Origin: Devosia sp.
GTDB lineage: Bacteria; Pseudomonadota; Alphaproteobacteria; Rhizobiales; Devosiaceae
Length of the DNA stretch: 7,498 nucleotides
Direction of reading: 5' to 3'
Assembly: GCA_028290245.1 (NCBI GenBank)
Contig: JAQGKG010000260.1
Location: 1-7,498 of the forward strand
The position numbers and the translations under genes were made by a program. The notes below the pieces were generated by a model. The model saw only the letters and a program-made list of their open reading frames with translations, had not been told where the DNA came from and ran no database searches. Below are positions 1 through 5,434 of this stretch, one piece after another (positions within the stretch are counted from its first letter, which is position 1; each line of letters starts with the position of its first letter).

Positions 1-1
1 G

Positions 2-1159
2 CTAATCCTGGATGAAATGCGGAACGAAGCGCGACAGGTTGGCGGTGATGGGTGAGCGATCTTCGCGTACCGCAAGGCCGCAGGCACGGTCGCCGACGAT
101 CCAGCTGCCGAGCACGGCATGGCCGCCGTCACTTTCGAACAGTGGCGCATAGGCCTGAATGACGAAGCCTTCTTCGCCGTAAATTCCGGGCATCGAGGCG
201 GTTACCTCACCATCACGGGTGATCGTGACGTTTTCGCCCTCGCGCGACAATAGCGGCTTGCGCACGAAGTTGGTGAGTTCGCTGGCCCTTGCATCGTCCG
301 GGAAATAGGCGGCGAGCAGGTTCGGATGTCCTTCGTGCCGCTTCCACAGCAGAGGCAGCAGGCCTTTGTTGGACAATACCGCTTTCCAGGCTGGTTCGAT
401 AAACACGTCGCCTGAAGGAATAAGCTGGCGGGCGAATGGTTCGCGCAACATGAATTCCCAAGGGTATAGCTTGAAGCAGCGGTCGATGACGCGGTTCTGC
501 AGGTCGGTGAAACGCCCTTCGGCATCAATCCCGATCTCGGCCATGTCGAGCAATTCAACCCGATGTCCGGCCTGCACTGCACAGTCCATCAGGTAGACGA
601 TGGTGCCGCGGTCTTCTTCGTTGTCGAGCATGCCGGCGAAGTGGAAGATCGATGCCTTCGGGAACTCGCCAAACGCTTCGATCAGGTTTTCCTGCAGCGA
701 ATTGAACTGGTCTGCATCATTGGGCAAGACGCCGAGGTTGATCTGGTCGGTGAGCCAATTGTACTGGAAATAGCCGGTTTCGAACACCGACGTGGGCGTA
801 TCGGCGTTGTATTCGAGCAGCTTGACTGGCCCGGTGCCGTCATAGGCAAGATCGAACCGGCCATAGAGGTGCCGGTCGCCGCGCTGCCAGGAGCGCTGTA
901 CGATGTCCCGCAGCTCTGCGGGGATTGCCAGACGATCGAGCTGTTCCTCGCTGCTTACAATGTCGCCAACCAGGTCCATGCACATCTCGTGCAGCTCGGT
1001 CGAAGGCGCCTCGATCCCCTCTTCGATTTCCTGGAGCGAAAACACATAGGCCGCGTCGTCGAGCCAATAGGGCTCGCCATACATTTCATGGAAGCCAAAG
1101 CCGACAGCGCGGGCTTTTTCCTGCCAGTCCGGCCGGGCGGGGAGGGTGATCCGTTTCAT
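2..1159 (-). CDS. Glutathionylspermidine synthase family ATP-grasp ligase (YgiC/YjfC-like)
   Basis: This 385-residue protein matches the C-terminal synthetase domain of glutathionylspermidine synthase, which joins a peptide glycine carboxylate to a polyamine amine using ATP. The family-typical stretch KLLEYNADTPTSVFETGY lies at residues 113-130; its E116 and N118 probably sit in the Mg/ATP or substrate site. FVRKPLLSREGENVTI (298-313) and the Lys at 265 look like ATP-grasp nucleotide-binding elements, and REDRSPITANLSRFVPH closes the C-terminus as in YgiC/YjfC. The length agrees with these proteins (about 385 aa), so it is complete and lacks the N-terminal amidase domain of bifunctional E. 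coli GspSA. It is the last of four minus-strand genes visible. Its ATG follows the TAG stop of the DUF1190 gene with no gap, and the Shine-Dalgarno is poor (GGCGG), suggesting translational coupling. The family is firm; the real acceptor is unknown, and glutathione or a protein C-terminus are both possible. Confidence 0.93.
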   Translation of the reverse strand: MKRITLPARPDWQEKARAVGFGFHEMYGEPYWLDDAAYVFSLQEIEEGIEAPSTELHEMCMDLVGDIVSSEEQLDRLAIPAELRDIVQRSWQRGDRHLYGRFDLAYDGTGPVKLLEYNADTPTSVFETGYFQYNWLTDQINLGVLPNDADQFNSLQENLIEAFGEFPKASIFHFAGMLDNEEDRGTIVYLMDCAVQAGHRVELLDMAEIGIDAEGRFTDLQNRVIDRCFKLYPWEFMLREPFARQLIPSGDVFIEPAWKAVLSNKGLLPLLWKRHEGHPNLLAAYFPDDARASELTNFVRKPLLSREGENVTITRDGEVTASMPGIYGEEGFVIQAYAPLFESDGGHAVLGSWIVGDRACGLAVREDRSPITANLSRFVPHFIQD

Positions 1160-1732
1160 CTAACCGCCAAAGCCCATGCCGGTGGAGCGCCCACCAAAGC
1201 CCTGCCGGGCGACAGTCTGGGTGTTCACGTTGACCGGCTGCATGGTGGAACGATTGGGGGTGATGGCTGTGCTGTTAGCCCGCCCCACAGTCGGGGTCAG
1301 AGTCTGGCCCGACCGGTTGCGATAGATCGGGGTCGCGCCATTGTCGCGGCGATAGTTGTTATAGGCACCCATGTTGTTGAAGGCCGACGACATCATATAG
1401 CCCGCGAGGAACGGCATGAAAAAGCCGGTGCCGCCACCACTACCGCCGTTGGCCTGCGCCGGAGCCGCGGTGCACTGACCTTCACCATATTCGGCTTCGC
1501 AGGCGGCAAGCCCGTCAAAGCGAGGCGCATTGGTCAAATGGGTTTGAACGGCGTCCTGATATCCAGTCTGGCAGACCTGCTGGTCCATGCCGGCTTCGAT
1601 GCACTGCTGTGCGCTCGTGAACATGACTTCCGCGGGCGCCTCGCCGGCGCAGCCGGCCAATGCCAGGCTGGACGCCGCTATGGTGCCAAGAGCGAGTAAA
1701 GGGGATCGGCCACCGATAAAGCGTCTACGCAT
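1160..1732 (-). CDS. DUF1190 (UPF0441, YgiB/YjfM-like) lipoprotein
   Basis: This 190-residue protein is predicted to be a lipoprotein. A basic N-terminus (MRRR) precedes a hydrophobic stretch and a lipobox LAGC with Cys28 as the lipidated residue. The residue after Cys28 is Ala rather than Asp, which favours outer-membrane sorting by the usual Lol rule. The mature part has four cysteines (44, 54, 78, 87). It includes the family-like block ACEAEYGEGQCTAAPAQA (77-94), a Gly-rich linker, the hydrophobic segment FFMPFLAGYMMS (104-115), and a low-complexity Ser/Thr/Asn/Arg tail with TVARQGFGG, ending in GMGFGG. The function is unknown. An excellent Shine-Dalgarno 5 nt upstream supports the start. 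The gene lies 10 nt after DUF350 and abuts the ATP-grasp ligase gene, so the two are probably made together. The Gly-Gly C-terminus next to a ligase that acts on glycine carboxylates is suggestive. Confidence 0.9.
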   Translation of the reverse strand: MRRRFIGGRSPLLALGTIAASSLALAGCAGEAPAEVMFTSAQQCIEAGMDQQVCQTGYQDAVQTHLTNAPRFDGLAACEAEYGEGQCTAAPAQANGGSGGGTGFFMPFLAGYMMSSAFNNMGAYNNYRRDNGATPIYRNRSGQTLTPTVGRANSTAITPNRSTMQPVNVNTQTVARQGFGGRSTGMGFGG

Positions 1733-1737
1733 AGTGT

Positions 1738-1744
1738 CCTCCTT
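1738..1744 (-). promoter_or_regulatory. Strong Shine-Dalgarno for the DUF1190 gene
   Basis: Read on the minus strand this is a full AAGGAGG, 5 nt before the ATG at 1732. It overlaps the TAA stop of the DUF350 gene (1745-1743). It fixes the DUF1190 start and is the best ribosome-binding site in the window, suggesting the lipoprotein is made in larger amounts than its operon neighbours. Confidence 0.8.
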
Positions 1745-2144
1745 AGTAGGTCATGCAGGCAGCATTGAGAATGCCGACGGCGAGGGCAATGCCACCGCCC
1801 CACAGACCGGCTGCCATATCGCCGTTGGTGATCTTCTCGTGCAGCCGCTGCATAGTGAAGTTTGCGATGTAGAACGCCATAATCTGCGCCAGGATGCCGA
1901 TCACCGCCCAGATGATATAGTCGACCACGCTGACCGAGTTCGCTGCTGCCGACGCGAGGGGAAGGCTGAAGCCGATCAGCGCTCCGAGGAAAGCGGTTAC
2001 GGCGGCAACGTTGCCGGCGCGAATAAGCTCCACCTCTTTGTGGGGCGTCAGTGACGTGTAGATGCCGGTGAAAACTGCAAAGGCAACCATGCCGATGGCG
2101 AAGTATCCGAGAAAAGCGGGTATCCCTACCAGGTAATCGAGCAT
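1743..2144 (-). CDS. DUF350 inner-membrane protein (YjfL-like)
   Basis: This 133-residue, very hydrophobic protein has four predicted membrane helices at about residues 7-29, 45-66, 72-94 and 112-130. The second carries the family-like run NVAAVTAFLGALIGFSLP. A short charged loop (TPHKEVELIRAGN) follows helix 1 and a second (QRLHEKITNGD) precedes helix 4. The DUF350 family is an integral inner-membrane family of unknown function that recurs next to PspA-like and ATP-grasp genes, as in E. coli yjfL. I chose the ATG at 2144 because AAGGA lies 8 nt upstream and the protein then begins directly at the membrane domain. A longer reading to 2258 would overlap the DUF2491 gene and add a tail with no family character. 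It lies 31 nt after DUF2491 and 10 nt before DUF1190. It may act as membrane anchor or channel of the assembly; that role is inference. Confidence 0.92.
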   Translation of the reverse strand: MLDYLVGIPAFLGYFAIGMVAFAVFTGIYTSLTPHKEVELIRAGNVAAVTAFLGALIGFSLPLASAAANSVSVVDYIIWAVIGILAQIMAFYIANFTMQRLHEKITNGDMAAGLWGGGIALAVGILNAACMTY

Positions 2145-2175
2145 TGATGCATTCCTTGGCTTGTGAAAATTTGGT

Positions 2176-2829
2176 TCAAACGCGGCGCACGTCGGCTGGG
2201 CCAAGCCCATAGCCGAGCAGAAATTCGACCGATCCGCCGGCGCGGGCATTTTCAACATCCTGCTCGATGTTGATCAGCAGCATTTCCCGCGCGGTGCCCA
2301 AAGGGCGAAAATACAGCATGCAGATTTGATGGATTGTTCGCTTGGTTTCGCCGTCATCCACCTGTTCGACAAATTCGACGGGCTCGGTACGGTCAGGGCC
2401 ATCGCCCCAGAAACGCTGGAACAGGATGCCGTCGGCGTCGTAGCTCGACTGGCCCAGCAGACCATTGCGACCGCGCCAACGGTCCCACTCGGCGGGACCA
2501 GCCGGAACGACGCTGTCCCATGGCTGGTAATAGCTGACGTCCTGCACCTGTTCCCCGGGCTTGCCGGAGCCTGAGAGCACCTGCAGCATGTGATGCTGGT
2601 CGTCGTAGTAACGCGAGAGGGTCGTGGCAGCATCGAGCCGCACCTGGCCATAGGCCGAGACGATCATCGGCCCCGATAGTGGCAAGGGCATCGACGGGTG
2701 CCCGCCAATCGCGTCAGCTTCGATCGACAGGAAATCCAGCTCTATGGCGCCACCGATGATGACGCCCAGCGGGCCCATCTCGACGGCGACGGGCTTGGCT
2801 TCATCGCGCTTGCCGAACCAGTTGACCAT
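2176..2829 (-). CDS. DUF2491 family protein (YjfK-like)
   Basis: This 217-residue soluble protein has no signal peptide or membrane segment, and its length matches E. coli YjfK (about 219 aa). Recognisable parts are the MVNWFGK start, a GPLGVIIGGAIELD segment (19-32), YYDDQHHMLQVLSG (74-87), YYQPWDSVVPAGPAEWDRW (100-118) and, near the end, MLYFRPLGTAREMLLINIEQ (171-190). The sequence is rich in acidic and aromatic residues and is probably a beta-rich cytoplasmic protein; the biochemical function is unknown. A GGGAGAG Shine-Dalgarno 5 nt before the ATG supports the start. It is the first gene of the minus-strand operon, so its promoter must lie in the divergent region 2830-3082. Presence beside DUF350, DUF1190, DUF2170, PspA and an ATP-grasp ligase reproduces the E. 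coli yjf cluster and makes the call secure despite the unknown role. Confidence 0.92.
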   Translation of the reverse strand: MVNWFGKRDEAKPVAVEMGPLGVIIGGAIELDFLSIEADAIGGHPSMPLPLSGPMIVSAYGQVRLDAATTLSRYYDDQHHMLQVLSGSGKPGEQVQDVSYYQPWDSVVPAGPAEWDRWRGRNGLLGQSSYDADGILFQRFWGDGPDRTEPVEFVEQVDDGETKRTIHQICMLYFRPLGTAREMLLINIEQDVENARAGGSVEFLLGYGLGPADVRRV

Positions 2830-2922
2830 GCATGCTCTCCCGATTCATCAAGCAGTTTGTAGCGGCCATGCCCGAAATAGTCACGACCCATCGGCACGAG
2901 TGAGTGCACTGCGGCATAAAAC

Positions 2923-2947
2923 CGCCATGGCGAACGATCATGATCGT
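2923..2947. repeat. Two adjacent perfect palindromes, candidate shared operator
   Basis: CGCCATGGCG (2923-2932) and ACGATCATGATCGT (2934-2947) are each perfectly self-complementary and separated by one A. Their centres are 13 bp apart. The pair sits roughly mid-way between the divergent start codons, where a dimeric regulator could control both operons. No regulator gene is adjacent, so the protein is unknown. A 10-bp palindrome could be chance; a perfect 14-bp one beside it is less likely to be. Confidence 0.4.
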
Positions 2948-3055
2948 GACCATGTAACAGCGGATTGGATCGCCTCGTTTTCCATTGTAAAGCAGGCTAA
3001 GTCATAGGAAAGGGTCAGGCCCGCGAGAGCGAGCGTGACCCATTCCGCTTATCGA

Positions 3056-3069
3056 AGTTTTCCGAAACT
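3056..3069 (+). repeat. Short inverted repeat in front of the DUF2170 ribosome-binding site
   Basis: AGTTT (3056-3060) and AAACT (3065-3069) flank TCCG, giving a 5-bp stem with a 4-nt loop. It ends 2 nt before the Shine-Dalgarno at 3072. It could be an operator half-pair or a weak leader hairpin. The stem is short and AT-rich, so this is tentative. Confidence 0.25.
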
Positions 3070-3071
3070 AT

Positions 3072-3076
3072 GGAGG
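3072..3076 (+). promoter_or_regulatory. Shine-Dalgarno that selects the TTG start of the DUF2170 gene
   Basis: GGAGG lies 6 nt before the TTG at 3083, near-ideal spacing. The alternative GTG at 3035 has only a loose purine run (GCGAGAGCGAGC) in front of it. This decides for the shorter, TTG-initiated protein. Confidence 0.7.
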
Positions 3077-3082
3077 CCCGCC

Positions 3083-3517
3083 TTGGAGACCTGGAACCTG
3101 ACGACGCTGACGCGGCTCTTTGCTGCCGATCCCGAGATGCTCGGCGACGTCGACGTGAATGTGCCCGCAGGAGGCGAGGTCCTCTATGTGACGCTCAAGG
3201 AAAAAGGCGACCTCGATGTGTTCGTCACGGTAAGTGGCGAGCGCGACATTCTGGCAAGCGTCGTCTTGGCGCAGTGTTCGAGCATTCCCAATCGGGAAGC
3301 GTTCGAGCGCATGGTGCTCAAGACACACAAGTTTGTGCCGCTTTCGAGCTTTGGCATCACGACCATCGATGGCGAAGAATGGTATGAACTGTTCGGCTCA
3401 TTGTCGGCGCGTTCGCCCGCAGAAATGGTTGTCGAAGAGGTTGCCATTCTGGCCGCCAATGCGGTGGATGCGGCCGGCATGATCGAAGAATGGCGCAGCG
3501 GGGAGTTTTCAGCATGA
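3083..3517 (+). CDS. DUF2170 family protein (YjfI-like)
   Basis: This small acidic protein of 144 residues, counted from a TTG start, has no signal peptide or membrane helix. Family features are the opening WNLTTLTRLFAADPEML (4-20), the beta-like stretch GEVLYVTLKEKGDLDVFVTV (31-50), the LASVVLAQ segment (57-64), and HKFVPLSSFGITTIDGEEWYELFGSLS (82-108) followed by an Ala-rich helix. The function is unknown; in E. coli the homologue YjfI is encoded immediately before the PspA-like YjfJ. An in-frame GTG at 3035 would add 16 residues unlike the family and has a worse ribosome-binding site. The TGA stop overlaps the PspA-family ATG (ATGA, 3514-3517), so translation is coupled and the two proteins are likely needed in similar amounts, possibly as partners. 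It is the first gene of the plus-strand operon. Confidence 0.88.
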   Translation: METWNLTTLTRLFAADPEMLGDVDVNVPAGGEVLYVTLKEKGDLDVFVTVSGERDILASVVLAQCSSIPNREAFERMVLKTHKFVPLSSFGITTIDGEEWYELFGSLSARSPAEMVVEEVAILAANAVDAAGMIEEWRSGEFSA

Positions 3518-4248
3518 GTGCATGGGGAAAGATTTTTACCGCCATTCGCGGCGGCGTAAGTGAAGCCACGGAAGCGGCAGTCGACAATCAGTCGATGCGC
3601 ATCCTGGACCAGGAAATTCGTGATGCCGAGCAGGCGTTGCGTCAGGCTCGGTCCGATCTTGCCGGCATCATGGCGTCCAACAAGAGCATGATGCGGCGCA
3701 TCGAGGAAAACCGCGCCAAGGAAGCCAAGGACAGCGACAGCGCTCGTTCGGCCATCGCAGCCGGACGGACCGACCTGGCACAGGGTCTGGCCCAGCGTAT
3801 TTCCCTTGTTCGCAGCGAATTGCAGCGCGATCAGCAGGAACTCGATGGTTTGATCCCGCGTCAGCAGCAGATGTTGCGCACCATTCAGGACACCGAGTCC
3901 AGAATTACGCAGATGAAGCGCGAAGTGGACAACGTTAAGGCCAACGAAGCCCTGCTGCGGGCGCAGTCTGCCATTGCCCAGAACCAGTCGGGCGTGAATA
4001 GCCGCATGGGCACGGCGATGGATAGTCTCGGGCGCATCAAGAAGCGGCAGGAAGAAACCGCCAATCGTATCGCTGCAGGGGCCGAGCTTGCCGCGATTGA
4101 AGACGGCACAGATCTCGATCGGCAACTGCGCGAAGCAGGCATCGGCGGGCAAAATCAGTCTGCGGACGACATCCTTGCCCAGTTGATGTCCTCGGCACCT
4201 GGCGCCGAGCAGAACACGCTGGCGCCACCGCCCAAACGCCTTACTTGA
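3514..4248 (+). CDS. PspA/IM30 family protein (YjfJ-like)
   Basis: This 244-residue protein belongs to the PspA/IM30/Vipp1 family of membrane-remodelling, ESCRT-III-like coiled-coil proteins that coat and protect the inner membrane. Residues 1-24 (MSAWGKIFTAIRGG and following) form a plausible amphipathic helix. Residues from about 25 to 195 are almost entirely charged and Gln/Ala-rich helix, including LDQEIRDAEQALRQARSDLA (31-50), SELQRDQQELDGLIPRQQQM (101-120) and IKKRQEETANRIAAGAELA (175-193). The end is a flexible Pro-rich tail after a short DDILAQLM helix, a layout also seen in YjfJ. The ATG at 3514 has GGGGAG 8 nt upstream and overlaps the previous stop by 4 nt; reading in from 3490 is unlikely. 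No pspF, pspB or pspC lies nearby, so this is the yjfJ-type paralogue rather than a classical phage-shock operon. Tandem TGA-TAA stops end it. Confidence 0.9.
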   Translation: MSAWGKIFTAIRGGVSEATEAAVDNQSMRILDQEIRDAEQALRQARSDLAGIMASNKSMMRRIEENRAKEAKDSDSARSAIAAGRTDLAQGLAQRISLVRSELQRDQQELDGLIPRQQQMLRTIQDTESRITQMKREVDNVKANEALLRAQSAIAQNQSGVNSRMGTAMDSLGRIKKRQEETANRIAAGAELAAIEDGTDLDRQLREAGIGGQNQSADDILAQLMSSAPGAEQNTLAPPPKRLT

Positions 4249-4258
4249 TAATGCTCCT

Positions 4259-4283
4259 GGGCACGCGGACCAACCGCGTGCCC
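4259..4283 (+). terminator. Intercistronic hairpin between the PspA-family gene and nspC
   Basis: GGGCACGCGG (4259-4268) and CCGCGTGCCC (4274-4283) form a perfect 10-bp GC-rich stem around the loop ACCAA, starting 11 nt after the PspA-family stop codon. No T-run follows, so it is not a textbook intrinsic terminator. It may be a partial terminator or an mRNA 3'-end protector that lowers or uncouples expression of nspC from the DUF2170-PspA pair. Only 35 nt separate it from the nspC start, leaving little room for a separate promoter. Confidence 0.55.
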
Positions 4284-4318
4284 GTGCCAGTGCTGCAAAG
4301 ACCGGAAAGGCCTGCTGT

Positions 4319-5419
4319 TTGACGCTGGCGACGCCCTACTACCTCATCGACAAATCAACCCTGCTGCGAAATCTGACCAGGATTTCATACCTTCGACAGC
4401 GCTCCGGCGCTCGTTGTCTGCTGGCGCTGAAGTGTTTTGCAGCCCACGGCGTGTTCGACCTGATGGCGCAGCACATGGATGGAACCACCTCTTCGTCGCT
4501 TAACGAGGTCCGGCTGGGTCACGAAAATTTCGGCGGTTTTACCCACGCTTATTCGGTCGCCTTCAGCGATAGCGAAATCGACCGGGTGGTTTCGCATTGC
4601 GACACCATCATTTTCAACTCGATCAGCCAACTCGAACGCTTCGCGGAAAAAGCCAAGGGCAAGCAGGTCGGGCTTCGGCTCAACCCGCAGGTCAGTTCAT
4701 CGAATTACGACCTCGCCGATCCCGCGCGACCGCATAGCCGGCTCGGCGAATGGGACCTCGAACGCATCAGGTCGGCCCTGCCTTCGATCTCGGGCGTGAT
4801 GATCCACTGTCACTGCGACAACGACAGTTTCGATAGTTTTTCGGCCGTCCTCGATCAGATCGAGCAACGCTTCGGGTCATTCCTCGGACAGCTGAAATGG
4901 ATCAGTCTCGGCGGCGGCATTCATTTCACTGCCGACGACTATCCGCTCGACCAGCTTGCGGACCGGCTCAAGGCGTTTGCCTTGCGCTGGGGTGTGCAGG
5001 TTTATCTGGAGCCCGGCGAAGCCGCCGTTACCGGAAGCACGACGCTGGAAGTGACGGTGCTCGACACTCTGGAGAATGGCAAGCAACTGGCGATCGTCGA
5101 TGCATCGATCGAGGCGCATATGCTAGATCTGTTGACGTACCGGCTTAGTGCCAAGTTGGCGCCGAACCAAGGGCCGCATCGCTATTTGGTGTGCGGGCAA
5201 TCCTGTCTGGCCGGCGACGAATTCGGCGAGTTCCAGTTCGCCGAGCCGCTGCAGGTCGGGGATCGCCTCTCGTTCCAAGACGCCGCAGGCTATACGATGG
5301 TCAAGAAGAACTGGTTCAACGGCCTCAACATGCCATCCATCGCCGTCCGCGAACTGGATGGCGAGATCAGGCTGATCCGGAGCTTCGACTATTCCGACTA
5401 TGCCAACAGCCTGTCCTGA
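4319..5419 (+). CDS. nspC: Carboxynorspermidine/carboxyspermidine decarboxylase
   Basis: This 366-residue PLP enzyme of the alanine-racemase/ornithine-decarboxylase fold III group decarboxylates carboxyspermidine or carboxynorspermidine to the free triamine in the cytoplasm. The opening TPYYLIDKSTLLRN is typical of NspC. K38 in LALKCF is the expected PLP Schiff-base lysine. HCHCDND (163-169), LGGGIHFT (197-204) and LEPGEA (230-235) provide the barrel and phosphate-binding elements. The C-terminal part holds the catalytic-Cys segment SCLAGDEFGEF (295-305) and DAAGYTM (321-327), which complete the dimer-interface active site. The TTG start is preceded by GGAAAGG 8 nt upstream and gives the normal N-terminus. 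It lies 70 nt after the PspA-family gene, across a hairpin, and 15 nt before the matching dehydrogenase. Whether the product is spermidine, norspermidine or homospermidine cannot be told from sequence alone. Confidence 0.93.
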   Translation: MTLATPYYLIDKSTLLRNLTRISYLRQRSGARCLLALKCFAAHGVFDLMAQHMDGTTSSSLNEVRLGHENFGGFTHAYSVAFSDSEIDRVVSHCDTIIFNSISQLERFAEKAKGKQVGLRLNPQVSSSNYDLADPARPHSRLGEWDLERIRSALPSISGVMIHCHCDNDSFDSFSAVLDQIEQRFGSFLGQLKWISLGGGIHFTADDYPLDQLADRLKAFALRWGVQVYLEPGEAAVTGSTTLEVTVLDTLENGKQLAIVDASIEAHMLDLLTYRLSAKLAPNQGPHRYLVCGQSCLAGDEFGEFQFAEPLQVGDRLSFQDAAGYTMVKKNWFNGLNMPSIAVRELDGEIRLIRSFDYSDYANSLS

Positions 5420-5434
5420 GGATTAGCGATTTCC

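Larger units (their letters stand above)
2830..3082. promoter_or_regulatory. Divergent intergenic control region between the two yjf-like operons
   Basis: This 253-nt gap holds no convincing gene. It must contain the minus-strand promoter for DUF2491-DUF350-DUF1190-ligase and the plus-strand promoter for DUF2170-PspA. I found no clean sigma-70 pair on either strand: TTGGAT (2965-2970) with TAAAGC (2988-2993) at 17 nt is the best plus-strand candidate and is weak. I also saw no GGAAC-type extracytoplasmic-stress promoter. Two perfect palindromes occupy 2923-2947, and GTCACG (2880-2885) is repeated in inverted form as CGTGAC (2945-2950). A shared regulator is plausible but unidentified. Confidence 0.6.

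Noticed and set aside
563..1699. Long plus-strand open frame of 378 codons opposite the ligase and DUF1190 genes
   Set aside because: It is antisense to two genes with clear family matches, its translation has no recognisable domain, and it has no convincing ribosome-binding site. It is an expected by-product of GC-rich codon use.
2145..2258. N-terminal extension of the DUF350 protein to an ATG at 2258
   Set aside because: It would overlap the DUF2491 coding end by more than 80 nt and add a non-family tail, whereas the ATG at 2144 has a good Shine-Dalgarno.
2744..3007. Possible 87-codon plus-strand gene in the divergent gap
   Set aside because: About a third of it overlaps the DUF2491 gene antisense, the protein is low-complexity without domain features, and it covers the palindromes expected to be regulatory.
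3035..3082. GTG start for the DUF2170 protein
   Set aside because: The added 16 residues look unlike the family and the TTG at 3083 has an ideal GGAGG at 6 nt.
3184..4152. Minus-strand open frame of 322 codons opposite DUF2170 and the PspA-family gene
   Set aside because: It lies antisense to confident genes and shows no family features; low stop frequency in GC-rich DNA explains it.
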